Source: a virus
Strand: one strand, 5' to 3'
Length of the DNA: 24,971 bases
IMG/VR virus record: IMGVR_UViG_3300048068_000305
Span: 1 to 24,971 of that record
The notes beneath the pieces were generated by a model. The model was not told the DNA's origin. It was given only the letters and a program-made list of their open reading frames with translations, and did no database searches. The position numbers and the translations under genes were made by a program. Of the stretch, positions 8,362-17,861 are shown in pieces (position 1 is the first letter of the stretch; each line of letters begins with the position of its first letter).

Positions 8362-9282
8362 ATGGGTTTAATAAATCAAACAGACGAACAATACTACTTA
8401 GGCCCGGATGGAGTTTGGAATAGCTGGGATGAAGACTATGGCAATTACCAATTTACTAGTATTAAAGATATTATAAACAACTTTATTATATCATATGTAG
8501 GTGAGGAAAAAATTATACCTAAAGCTAAAAGAACCGATGTAGCATTTCACGCTCAACGAGGCATTCAGGAGTTCAGCTTTGATATACTGCCTTCGGTTAA
8601 ATCTGCTGAAATTGAAATAGGGCCTAATTTAAACTTCGTATTGCCTAAGGACTACGTAAACTATGTAAAATTAGTTTGGGTTGATTCTAACGGCATAGAA
8701 CGCGTTATATATCCAGCTCAGCACACTAGCAACCCATTCCCTATTCTACAAGACAATAATTACGAATATCTTTTTGATGAGCAAGATCAAGAAATAATAT
8801 CTGCGCAATCTTCAGAAACAAAGAAAAGGTTTGAGTCAACTAGCCGCAATGAAGTTAATAATAACATAGACAACTTAGATAATAAGCTAGGGGGTGGTTA
8901 TTATTTTAATCACTTTGGAAGACGCTACGGGCTTTCCCCTCAGCAAGCGCAATCTAATGGTGTTTTTTATATAGATCAACTTCAAGGAATAATATTCTTC
9001 GATTCTTCATTCGTAGGAAAAATAGTTACATTAAAATATATCTCGGACGGCTTAGGTACTGACGAAGAAATGGTTGTACATAAATTTGCAGAAGAAGCTT
9101 TATATAAGTATATAGCCTATGCTATTTTATCTACAAGAGCAAATACACCTGAGTATTTAGTAGCTCGTTTCAAAAGAGAAACTTCCGCCGCTAAAAGAAA
9201 TGCAAAAATTAGATTATCAAATATTAAAATTGAGGAGATTACACAGGTTATGCGTAATAAATCCAAAATCATAAAACACTAA
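8362..9282 (+). CDS. Head-tail connector / ring protein
   Basis: The 306-residue product is the second of two small proteins between the capsid region and the tail hub. It has a helical N-terminal region (about 30-75, TDVAFHAQRGIQEFSFDIL), a beta-rich centre (NFVLPKDYVNYVKLVWVD), a Gly/Tyr/Phe patch (about 175-192, GGGYYFNHFGRRYGL), and a basic helical C-terminus (SAAKRNAKIRLSNIKIEEI). The helix-beta-helix plan, with ISDGLG and EEMVVHKFAEEALYKYI near the end, resembles the ring or stopper proteins of crAss-like and marine podoviruses as I recall them. It would seal or join the portal to the tail. The genes on both sides lie 3 bases away, so all three are probably on one message. Confidence 0.7.
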   Translation: MGLINQTDEQYYLGPDGVWNSWDEDYGNYQFTSIKDIINNFIISYVGEEKIIPKAKRTDVAFHAQRGIQEFSFDILPSVKSAEIEIGPNLNFVLPKDYVNYVKLVWVDSNGIERVIYPAQHTSNPFPILQDNNYEYLFDEQDQEIISAQSSETKKRFESTSRNEVNNNIDNLDNKLGGGYYFNHFGRRYGLSPQQAQSNGVFYIDQLQGIIFFDSSFVGKIVTLKYISDGLGTDEEMVVHKFAEEALYKYIAYAILSTRANTPEYLVARFKRETSAAKRNAKIRLSNIKIEEITQVMRNKSKIIKH

Positions 9283-9285
9283 TAT

Positions 9286-12200
9286 ATGGCAGAGTTTGTG
9301 CATATTTTCCAAGCAGGGAGAATGAACAAAGACCTTGACGAACGTTTAGTTCCGAATGGAGAATATAGAGACGCTTTAAATTTAGACTTAGCGAACTCCG
9401 ACGCAAGTGATGTTGGAGCTATGCAAAATATTGCTGGCACAATACAATTGCGTTCAAAGGCAGGCACTGGAGCAACTTGGACCGGCGGTTATATAGACGC
9501 TATGACAAACCCTGTTTGTATTGGATCTTATAGAGATGATATAAACGAAAGAATATATTGGTTTATAGCAAGTGATGGTATTAGTGCAATTGCGGAATAC
9601 GATCAAACAAAAAATGAAGTTAGTCCTGTATTAGTAGATACCGCGGGTATTTTAAATTTTTCATCTGATTATTTAATTACAGGTATAAATATACTTGACA
9701 AGTTTCTATTCTGGACAGACGATCAAACTGAGCCAAAGAAGATTAACATTGGGAAGTTTAAAACAGGTTCTACTGATTTTATTACTCAAACTAAAATTCC
9801 TAAATGGGAACCTAACCAAGATAGCTATAACACAAATTTATCTGGGCGACCTGATTTTGTAGAAGCAGATGTTACTACAATTAAGCTTTCGCCTTTAACC
9901 GCTCCTGCAATAAACGCTTCGGTTAGCGAGTATGGTAATAATATTCCAGGAACAGGATTAACCCCTGTTACAACTACCTTTAACTACGAGGGCTTAGAAA
10001 ATTTTACATTTATACCGGATCTAACAACCGCACCTAGTAGGTTTGTATCATACCCTACTTATGGAGAATATTTAGAAAACAGGGAGAGTGGAGCTTACAT
10101 AAACAGTAGTTTTAATAATGCAGCAAATAACCCTAATTATGACGCAACTTACGGCTGGACCGGAGAGGTTACTTTTCAAATAAGCACTACAGTTACTGTT
10201 TGGGAGGTTGGTAAATTAATTACAATAAACGGAGAGTTTAATAATATATTCGGAGAAAATGTAAAATATTCTATACAGATGTCAATAGTATCTGTTTCTG
10301 GGTTGTTAATTACAGGTAGAATACAAGCTATATCTTCTAACATAGGTAAAACTATAAGCGGCGACGGGACAAGTACTCCTATTGTTTGGGAAGCTGTTCT
10401 TGAAGAAAAAGATCCGCTATTTGAATATAATTTTCCAAGGTTTGCCTATAGGTGGAAATATATAGATAATGAATATTCAGTGTATTCACCGTTTTCAGCA
10501 GTTGCTTTTGCTGGCGGGGAGTTCGAGTATTTAGCTGCCGACGGGTACAACCTAGGTATGGTAAATAACATAAGAAAATTATTAATAGATAATCTTACTT
10601 GGGGCAGCGACGAAGTATCTGAGCTTGACATCCTATATAAAGAAGCTCGCAGTACCGCTGTATACGTGGTAGATACTTTAAAAAAACAAGATTACACTTC
10701 TTTACCTACAAGTTTTGAAATTAAAAATGAATTAATAGGAGCCGTTGTAGAGGCAAATCAGATACTTAGGCCGTGGGATAATGTACCCCGTAGGGCTAAA
10801 TCTCAAGAAATAATTGGCAATAGGATAGTTTATGGTAATTACTTGCAAAATTACGATACATTTGGAGTGATTAATTTATCGACGGGTCAAACATCTACAG
10901 CCGTTGACTTGTCCTTGTCTTTGTTTAGCGAAACTCATCCTGGAAACGCAACAAACCCAAACCCAAACCCATATACTAGACTTCCGCGCCCGTCTTTAAA
11001 ATCTATAAGAACATATCAAATAGGGGTTGTATATAAAGACGCTTATGGCAGGGAAACACCGGTATTTTCAAGCCAAAATGCTAGCTTAAAGGTAGAAATA
11101 AACAAAGCTGTTTCTATATCAAAATTACAAGTTACCCCTAATAATATACCCCCTGCTTGGGCTACGCATTATAAGTTTTTTGTAAAAGAAACAGCTAATG
11201 AATATTACAATCTTGCTTTAGATAAATTTTACCCCGCTGAAGACGGCAATGTTTGGCTTTCTTTTCCTTCATCAGAAAGAAACAAAATTGATGAAGAAAC
11301 TTATTTAATATTAAAAAAACAACACGATAATAATGTACCCGTTGAAACTTTAAATAGATATAAAATATTAGCTATTCAATCGGAAGCTCCTTTGTTTGTT
11401 TCACAATTTGATGAATTTGTTGCATCCGCTGATGTTGTTGCAACAAACGAGCTGGAGCCTGGCCGTATTACTATTAACTTTACGGGTCCTTCTAATGATA
11501 ATAATCCAGCTTTTTTTAGCGGATTTAATGGTGGAAATAAAATAAAAATATCAGTTGGAGGTAATGATTCTGAGTTTTATAACGTAGTTGACGTTAGCAA
11601 TTCTGGAAGCAGCGGTGAGGAATATACTGTGCAATTAACTGAGCCATTAGGCATTGAAGTCCCAAATGTAGCTATTAATGACACTTTTATTATAAAAATA
11701 TATACAGAAGAAAAGAAAGACTTACCTGAGTTTGACGGGCGATTTTTTGCAAAAATAAACAGAGATTTTGCTTTTGACACAAATATTATTAGCTCTTTTA
11801 AAGCTTTAGCTCCCAGGTATGCCATTAAAGATGAAATTGATTTTTTGGGGACAGAAGTTTATGGGGGATTATCTCCTTTTGGTAAAGGTTATTATTATGC
11901 AGATAACGCTTGGAACGGAGGAAGTAACTGTAATGATGGAAGTGATCCTCATAATTGGGGTTTAACAGGGTGGACCGGCCCAAACTGGGGGCCATTTGGT
12001 AATTTGATGGGCTATGAGGAAGATTGGAATGGAGGGTATGCCCCGCCTACACTAGGAAGGCGGACGTTTGGTTTTGTATATGCCGGTGTTGGTAGCTGGA
12101 GTAATGTAGACTTTATGTCTGGTAATACCGGAGGGCACAGTCAAGTTAGAACCCCTACCGGGTTAATTTCTCCTGGAGCTAAGATAAGATTCAAATCTAA

Positions 12201-15200
12201 GAACGGAACATTTTCAAAAGTTTATCAAATACTAGAAGCAACTTCAAGATTGACATATAGAGGGCAGATGGATCAGGACTTTTTGGGGGGTTGTTTTGAT
12301 GATAACAATACAGCAAATTCCAAATTAGCTATTATACTTTATCTTAACGAACCAATTAATGATGAATGGATGCCTGAATGGAACGATTGGGCTACATTAA
12401 ATTCTGTATTGCCATCTATCCAGGTAGTTCAAAATGTTAGTACTGACGGTAACAAGCTATTAACATCTAGCAATCCAGCTATATTTGAAACAGAACCAAA
12501 AGAAAGTGTTAATTTAGACCTTTACTATGAGGCTAGCGACGCTATAGATATATCTGACTATAATAATTCTAACCAAATACTTAACTGGTTCAATTGTTAT
12601 TCTTACGGAACCGGGGTTGAATCTAATAGGATCAGGGACGACTATAACGCTGTTTTTATAGATAAGGGACCTAAGGTGTCTACTGTATTAGATGAACCAT
12701 ACGCAGCTGAGCGAAGAGGTAGCGGTTTTATATTTTCTCAAATATACAACTCTACATCTGGAATAAATAGATTAAACCAATTTATACAGGCTGAGCCAAT
12801 TACAAAAGACCTTAACCCTATATACGGAACAATACAGAAGCTACACGCTAGAGATACCGATTTAATATCTTTATGTGAAGACAAGTGCTTGCGCGTATTA
12901 GCTAATAAGGATGCTTTATTTAACGCTGATGGCAATTCTAATGTAACATCTAATCAAGCGGTGCTAGGGCAAGCTGTGCCTTACGCAGGCGAATTTGGTA
13001 TATCTAAAAATCCAGAGTCTTTTGCGTCTTACGGCTTTAGAGTTTATTTTACAGATAAAAACAGAGGAGCAGTAATAAGATTATCTAGAGATGGTATTAC
13101 CAATATTGCTGAAAAAGGTATGTCAAGTTTCTTTGCTGATAACTTAAGAACATCAACTACTGCTATAGGTAGTTATGATGATGATAAAGATATATACAAT
13201 CTTACATTGGATAACTTATCTAACTACTGGCAAAAAAGATTAAGCCTTGATGCTAAATACCAATTAGATCCAGATTGCGAAGACGCTCCCGATAGCTTAG
13301 TGCCTAGTGCAACAATATCATTTAAAGAAAGTGTTGACGGCTGGACAAGTAGAAAAAGCTTTATTCAAGAATCAGGCATAACTTTAAATAATTTATATTA
13401 CACTTTTAAAAGTGGTCTTGTATGGTTGCATGGCGCAAATGCTATTTACAATAATTTTTACGACGTACAATACGACAGCTCATTTAATGTTTTAATAAAT
13501 GAAATGCCACAAGTTGTAAAAGGCTTTAGTACTTTAAATTATACGGGCACAGCATCTAGAGTTTTTGAATACCAAGGGCCAAACGAAAAATGGTATTCTA
13601 TAGCAGAAGTTAATGCTAATCAAATAATACCTGAATTTTCACAGATTAAAAAACATGGCTGGTATACTAGTTTTGTTAGAACAGATCTTGAGGCTGGCGA
13701 AGTTAAAGAGTTTCAAAAGAAAGAAGGTAAGTATTTTAATTACATAAAAGGTACTTTAATTGGGTGTGAACCTGACGGCGGGGGTATTGGACCTTGTTTA
13801 GATTGCGGAGAAGATACACCTCAAGACTACTTATTAACAGTTACTATTGACGAAACTTGTAGCAGCTCAGGCTCTCCAATCCCTGATACTGATTTTAGAG
13901 GATGGTACCAGTGGAATGCTAAAGGAATAACATCTCCAATAATAGATGAACTTACAGCTCAAGACGCTAAATGTATTATAGACGACTTTTACGCTCAAGT
14001 TAGTGGAAACTATTCCGAGGTAGTTGTATACAGCAACCACTTTAAGTATGTGTTTGAAGATGGTATATCTGTAGGTACTCAAATGTATGATTCCACCACT
14101 TTAGAGCCCGTAACTACTCCAGGATGTTATTTGTACATAAAGAACCCTCCTGGAGCGCTTCCAAATAGCCCTGCTTTAGATCCTGGTAATCCAACTGAAG
14201 CACCTGTTACTTACTTTATAGTTATATGGGGAGCTGATGGAATTATAGACAGTGTAACACCATATATCTCTCTTACAGTATGCCAGGCACTCCCAGATAC
14301 CTATTGGTCTATGTGGACTACCTTTCAAGTTATAACACAAGAAACGGGATCGCATATAGAGAACTTAAATAATTATTCTAACGCTTTAGATAGCAAGTGT
14401 GCGCTTGAGGATTTATATCAGTTAACGGTTGATGAAACTTCAACAGGAGGTAGCCAAAGCGGAATAGGATTTTATTTTTATAGCAATATTGGCTTTGGAG
14501 AAGGCACGCAGCTTTACGCTCAAAATGGTATTCCACTGAGTCTTAATAGTCCTGGAGCTCACTTGTTAGTAAGACCTCCAGCGGAGAATAATTTAAACAA
14601 TGACGTTTTTATACGAGATAACGGCGTATCTGCTCCGGACTCTTACGAAATAGTAATTGTAGGTAGCAACGGAGTGGTAGAATCCATAACACAATATAAC
14701 ACTATTACAGGATCTTGTTCCGAGGACCCTTACGAGCCGATTGAAGGTCAAGACTTTAGGTTCATAGCTACAAAAACCGCGTCTCCATATTTTGGATTGT
14801 TTGATAACACTTTAACAGAAGTAAGCTCTCCCTATACATTTGCGCCTGTGCCTAACCATATTAGCTCAGTTGTAGCTAAAGTAAGCGACAACTACAATTA
14901 TATGCTAACTGCAGGACTGTATGACTCTCAACCAGTTTATTTATCAACTGATAATGGAGAGAGCTGGAGTAACTCAACTTTTTCCGCCAACAAAAATAAC
15001 GTTCATATTTCTAGATCTGGTCAGGTTATGATTATTGAAAGCGGGGGCTTTAATAATGCCTTAATTGAAGTTTCAAATAATTTTGGAGATAGTTTTACAA
15101 CTTTTAATTTAGATAACATAATTACGCTAGGAACATCTGTTTCTTTTCTAAACAGGGTAGCATTGTCCTCAGGAGGTAAATTTATAACGATAAGTGTATT

Positions 15201-15732
15201 TGCTAATGGTGGGACTGCAAACGACAATAAATATCGTATATTAAAAAGCAGTGATTATGGAGCTAGCTTTAGTGATATAACTGACAACGTAGGCTTTCCT
15301 TTTACAGGTGCACGGTTTACAGTTGATATTCAAGATGGTTTAATATCAGGAAATGGTAAATATGAAATATACTTTAATGCTGCAGGTTTATCTAGATATT
15401 CTGACGACTATGGCGAAACATTTATTGATAAAAACTACGCACAAATTGATTGGAATCCAAGCGGTCAAATAAGTGAAAACGGGAAATATTTTATGTTAGA
15501 AGGAGGTCAAAATAGTAGGTATTCAACTGATTTTGGCGCTTCAGAAACACTGTTAGCAGCCCCTAACTCTTCATATGGAGATATAGGCGTAAACAGCTCA
15601 GGAGAATTTTCTTTTGCTACAGGAAGCAATAGTAATAGTATGTCGTATAGCAATGATTTCTTTGATACATTCACAACTATTGGCCCAGTAGCGGACGTTA
15701 CTAAACCTTTTATATTAGTAGACGTAGGTTAA
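9286..15732 (+). CDS. Tail hub / stabilisation (muzzle-like) protein with modular receptor-binding C-terminus
   Basis: This 2148-residue protein starts with a segment (residues 10-40, GRMNKDLDERLVPNGEYRDA) shared, as I recall, by podovirus tail stabilisation or nozzle proteins such as P22 gp10-like and crAss muzzle proteins. Residues 1-1490 form one large, mostly beta body with no signal peptide, ending in the conserved-looking SFVRTDLEAGEVKEFQ region. A Gly/Cys hinge (about 1493-1510) follows. Residues about 1513-1666 and 1667-1811 are two diverged copies of one domain. Residues about 1850-2148 carry six Asp-box motifs (S-x-D-x-G-x-x-W/F), expected to fold as a beta-propeller. The N-terminal part probably closes the tail channel and the C-terminal modules probably contact the host surface. 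Whether the propeller has an enzyme site is not clear; I see no obvious sialidase Arg triad. It is much longer than typical family members because of the added modules. Confidence 0.8.
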   Translation: MAEFVHIFQAGRMNKDLDERLVPNGEYRDALNLDLANSDASDVGAMQNIAGTIQLRSKAGTGATWTGGYIDAMTNPVCIGSYRDDINERIYWFIASDGISAIAEYDQTKNEVSPVLVDTAGILNFSSDYLITGINILDKFLFWTDDQTEPKKINIGKFKTGSTDFITQTKIPKWEPNQDSYNTNLSGRPDFVEADVTTIKLSPLTAPAINASVSEYGNNIPGTGLTPVTTTFNYEGLENFTFIPDLTTAPSRFVSYPTYGEYLENRESGAYINSSFNNAANNPNYDATYGWTGEVTFQISTTVTVWEVGKLITINGEFNNIFGENVKYSIQMSIVSVSGLLITGRIQAISSNIGKTISGDGTSTPIVWEAVLEEKDPLFEYNFPRFAYRWKYIDNEYSVYSPFSAVAFAGGEFEYLAADGYNLGMVNNIRKLLIDNLTWGSDEVSELDILYKEARSTAVYVVDTLKKQDYTSLPTSFEIKNELIGAVVEANQILRPWDNVPRRAKSQEIIGNRIVYGNYLQNYDTFGVINLSTGQTSTAVDLSLSLFSETHPGNATNPNPNPYTRLPRPSLKSIRTYQIGVVYKDAYGRETPVFSSQNASLKVEINKAVSISKLQVTPNNIPPAWATHYKFFVKETANEYYNLALDKFYPAEDGNVWLSFPSSERNKIDEETYLILKKQHDNNVPVETLNRYKILAIQSEAPLFVSQFDEFVASADVVATNELEPGRITINFTGPSNDNNPAFFSGFNGGNKIKISVGGNDSEFYNVVDVSNSGSSGEEYTVQLTEPLGIEVPNVAINDTFIIKIYTEEKKDLPEFDGRFFAKINRDFAFDTNIISSFKALAPRYAIKDEIDFLGTEVYGGLSPFGKGYYYADNAWNGGSNCNDGSDPHNWGLTGWTGPNWGPFGNLMGYEEDWNGGYAPPTLGRRTFGFVYAGVGSWSNVDFMSGNTGGHSQVRTPTGLISPGAKIRFKSKNGTFSKVYQILEATSRLTYRGQMDQDFLGGCFDDNNTANSKLAIILYLNEPINDEWMPEWNDWATLNSVLPSIQVVQNVSTDGNKLLTSSNPAIFETEPKESVNLDLYYEASDAIDISDYNNSNQILNWFNCYSYGTGVESNRIRDDYNAVFIDKGPKVSTVLDEPYAAERRGSGFIFSQIYNSTSGINRLNQFIQAEPITKDLNPIYGTIQKLHARDTDLISLCEDKCLRVLANKDALFNADGNSNVTSNQAVLGQAVPYAGEFGISKNPESFASYGFRVYFTDKNRGAVIRLSRDGITNIAEKGMSSFFADNLRTSTTAIGSYDDDKDIYNLTLDNLSNYWQKRLSLDAKYQLDPDCEDAPDSLVPSATISFKESVDGWTSRKSFIQESGITLNNLYYTFKSGLVWLHGANAIYNNFYDVQYDSSFNVLINEMPQVVKGFSTLNYTGTASRVFEYQGPNEKWYSIAEVNANQIIPEFSQIKKHGWYTSFVRTDLEAGEVKEFQKKEGKYFNYIKGTLIGCEPDGGGIGPCLDCGEDTPQDYLLTVTIDETCSSSGSPIPDTDFRGWYQWNAKGITSPIIDELTAQDAKCIIDDFYAQVSGNYSEVVVYSNHFKYVFEDGISVGTQMYDSTTLEPVTTPGCYLYIKNPPGALPNSPALDPGNPTEAPVTYFIVIWGADGIIDSVTPYISLTVCQALPDTYWSMWTTFQVITQETGSHIENLNNYSNALDSKCALEDLYQLTVDETSTGGSQSGIGFYFYSNIGFGEGTQLYAQNGIPLSLNSPGAHLLVRPPAENNLNNDVFIRDNGVSAPDSYEIVIVGSNGVVESITQYNTITGSCSEDPYEPIEGQDFRFIATKTASPYFGLFDNTLTEVSSPYTFAPVPNHISSVVAKVSDNYNYMLTAGLYDSQPVYLSTDNGESWSNSTFSANKNNVHISRSGQVMIIESGGFNNALIEVSNNFGDSFTTFNLDNIITLGTSVSFLNRVALSSGGKFITISVFANGGTANDNKYRILKSSDYGASFSDITDNVGFPFTGARFTVDIQDGLISGNGKYEIYFNAAGLSRYSDDYGETFIDKNYAQIDWNPSGQISENGKYFMLEGGQNSRYSTDFGASETLLAAPNSSYGDIGVNSSGEFSFATGSNSNSMSYSNDFFDTFTTIGPVADVTKPFILVDVG
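13822..14718 (+). repeat. Tandem duplication of a ~145-residue domain within the tail protein
   Basis: Copy 1 spans bases about 13822-14283 and copy 2 spans 14284-14718. Shared landmarks, in order, are an aromatic N-terminal start (DTDFRGWYQW / DTYWSMWTTF), a Lys-Cys centre (AQDAKCIIDDFY / LDSKCALEDLY), a GTQ-M/L-Y turn followed by a Pro/Gly segment, and a C-terminal strand pair (FIVIWGADGIIDSVTPY / EIVIVGSNGVVESITQY) ending in Cys. DNA identity is low, so the duplication is old. The function is unknown; binding modules are likely. Confidence 0.75.
14944..15672 (+). repeat. Six Asp-box (BNR-like) repeats forming a predicted beta-propeller
   Basis: Asp-box-like motifs occur at residues about 1887-1894 (STDNGESW), 1930-1937 (SNNFGDSF), 1988-1995 (SSDYGASF), 2039-2046 (SDDYGETF), 2080-2087 (STDFGASE) and 2122-2129 (SNDFFDTF). 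Starts are spaced 43, 58, 51, 41 and 42 residues. Most are preceded by a S-G-x-G-K/Q/E strand such as ISGNGKYEIYF. Such motifs occur on the blade edges of sialidase-type and VPS10-type propellers. Confidence 0.82.
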
Positions 15733-15764
15733 AATAAATAAAAATAATTTAATAATAAGTAAAT

Positions 15765-17852
15765 ATGCCAAGTTTTAACAATTATACATTTACAAACATC
15801 CAGTATACTATACCGGAAGGAAGCAATGTTTCTATATTATACCCTACAGCACAAATAACAATTGTGCCAAATAGTGGGTATACAGCAAACGCTGCAGATT
15901 TTTCACTAGACCCTAGCTTTTCTGACAATGCAGTACAGTCCGTAGTTTTTACCCAAGATGGTTTAAATGTACTTTGTACTGTAACTTTTGACACAGGATT
16001 TGTAATGCCTTCAGGTAACTACACAATACCTTTGTGCGTTGTAGGTGAAGGAACTGTAGTTAACATAAATGTTGCAGGGTTAGTATATTCTTCAGTTGGT
16101 GAAAACATTAGCGGAGACGGCCCTGAAACCGGAACTGCTTTTAGCAACTCAGGAAGCCTAGGCCAAACAGAATTGTTACTTACAAGAACGTATAATGCAG
16201 ACGCTGGCTACTATTGGGAAACGTCTAATTACCCTACGATTAATATAACTCAAGGTAACCAAGCTAATTATAACATAGTACAAACGCCTACTTATGCCGG
16301 AGACGATTTAACAGGTATTTCTTATGCGGTTAATTATACATACCCTACTCAAGACAATTTACAAGAGCGCATTGCGATAAATGTACCAGGAGTTAGTTTA
16401 ATATATGTTGCTCCTCAGTATATTACAAGTTACTCTGGATTACCTAGCACGGTTAGCGGCTATGGACAGGAAGTTAATGGTTGGCGAATATATGGAAGTG
16501 AAGGAGCTAGCGTTACGGCTACTTTAGTAAGTCCTAATCACTCTGCTGTCATTTGCAGCGACACTATTGGTAGCTCCGGCTTTATAAGCGCTGACATATT
16601 GTTTCCAGATATAAATCTTTCTTGTAATGGTTTTTGTAACGAGGTGTACACTATTACACTAACAGGAGATTTGGACCCTGCTTTTGCTCAACCAAACCCT
16701 ATAACAGTCTATCAATCTACTGTTCAACCGAGAATAGAGTTTACAGCGAGCTCTTCCTACGGAATAACTGGATATTCTCAAATAGAAACCAAAGGATCTG
16801 CCTATACCGTTCTATCTTCACCTCAAACAATACCAGTAGAGTGGACTTTAACTACACCTTTAGGGACTATAAGCCCCCCTTCTTCATCTATAGACTATGA
16901 TACTATAGTTTTAGAAAACAACCAAGTAAGTTTCCCTGAAGCTACATCAGATCAACTTAATGTAAATAATATTAATGTTAATTCAACAGCTGGCATATTG
17001 CCTGGCGATGTTTTTAATAACGAATTTATTTCAGGATCTTACCAAACACCTACGGGCAATAATGAATCGTTAAACGCTGGCTTGTATTCTCCTTTTGAAT
17101 ATACTGTTACCGCTGTAAACTCTAGTACAAATATAAGTGTTACGCCTAATATATCTATAAAGGAAGGTTTTATATTAACAATTGTTAGAAATGGAGGCAA
17201 TGTAGTAGATATTTCAGATATAAGCTTAACTCAAGTTGATTCTGCAACTGTAAAATTAAGCGCAATATTTAATGTAAATTCTTTTGGGTATGAAAATAAA
17301 ACTTTTATTTTAAATCTAGACGAAGCATTAAGTTTTACGCCAAACTTAGCCTGCGCGGCATCTGCTGTTAGTGGAGGTGAAGGCATAACAGATTATTCTT
17401 TAGACTTGGATCCAGCAGGAGGTGTTGTTGCGTTCCTAGTTAATGGGCAAGGGTTGCCTGATAAGTTTGAAATATTCCACGGCTTACCTTTTGCTAATGA
17501 CAAAAAAGCAACATCCAGCATGAGCGCTTCCGGAAACTTGGGGCCTTTTGAAAATGTTTTTGGAACTGAGCCTATCAACTTAATACCAACTTCATCACAG
17601 CTGAATCAAGATCAATTTATAGGTTCTGATAAAGGAACAATTCCAAATAGAACTTCAGAATTTTTTAATGATACTGGATTTACTATACCAAGTATGACTG
17701 TAGGCGGAACAACTTATCAACAGGTTGTTTGGTGGCAATATACAGCAGCTGATTATACTAATAATTCAAATGCAACAATAAGAATAACAGGGCCTTCTGG
17801 AACAGGATGGGATGCTTTAAGATTATGCTGCCCTGACGGAAACTGTACTTAA
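15765..17852 (+). CDS. Beta-rich tail fibre or adhesin-like protein
   Basis: This 695-residue protein is almost entirely predicted beta strands, with Ser, Thr, Asn, Gly, Tyr and Val dominant. At least two N-terminal units (about residues 10-115 and 140-210) share a strand-GY-turn layout (VPNSGYTANAADF / YNADAGYYWETSNY) and suggest repeated Ig-like or similar beta-sandwich modules. Residues about 540-695 form a distinct C-terminal module (GLPDKFEIFHGLPF, then a GPFENVFG segment, VVWWQYTAADY, and a terminal RLCCPDGNC). I recall this C-terminal pattern from other marine phage and bacterial surface proteins, without a named function. Next to the tail hub, it is probably a receptor-binding fibre. 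No catalytic motif is seen. The 9-base spacing to the following gene suggests joint translation. Confidence 0.7.
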   Translation: MPSFNNYTFTNIQYTIPEGSNVSILYPTAQITIVPNSGYTANAADFSLDPSFSDNAVQSVVFTQDGLNVLCTVTFDTGFVMPSGNYTIPLCVVGEGTVVNINVAGLVYSSVGENISGDGPETGTAFSNSGSLGQTELLLTRTYNADAGYYWETSNYPTINITQGNQANYNIVQTPTYAGDDLTGISYAVNYTYPTQDNLQERIAINVPGVSLIYVAPQYITSYSGLPSTVSGYGQEVNGWRIYGSEGASVTATLVSPNHSAVICSDTIGSSGFISADILFPDINLSCNGFCNEVYTITLTGDLDPAFAQPNPITVYQSTVQPRIEFTASSSYGITGYSQIETKGSAYTVLSSPQTIPVEWTLTTPLGTISPPSSSIDYDTIVLENNQVSFPEATSDQLNVNNINVNSTAGILPGDVFNNEFISGSYQTPTGNNESLNAGLYSPFEYTVTAVNSSTNISVTPNISIKEGFILTIVRNGGNVVDISDISLTQVDSATVKLSAIFNVNSFGYENKTFILNLDEALSFTPNLACAASAVSGGEGITDYSLDLDPAGGVVAFLVNGQGLPDKFEIFHGLPFANDKKATSSMSASGNLGPFENVFGTEPINLIPTSSQLNQDQFIGSDKGTIPNRTSEFFNDTGFTIPSMTVGGTTYQQVVWWQYTAADYTNNSNATIRITGPSGTGWDALRLCCPDGNCT

Positions 17853-17861
17853 AATAAAAAT

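Noticed and set aside
9279-9467. 62-residue open frame on the - strand at the start of the tail hub gene
   Set aside because: Shadow within the tail hub gene; no leader or similarity supports it.
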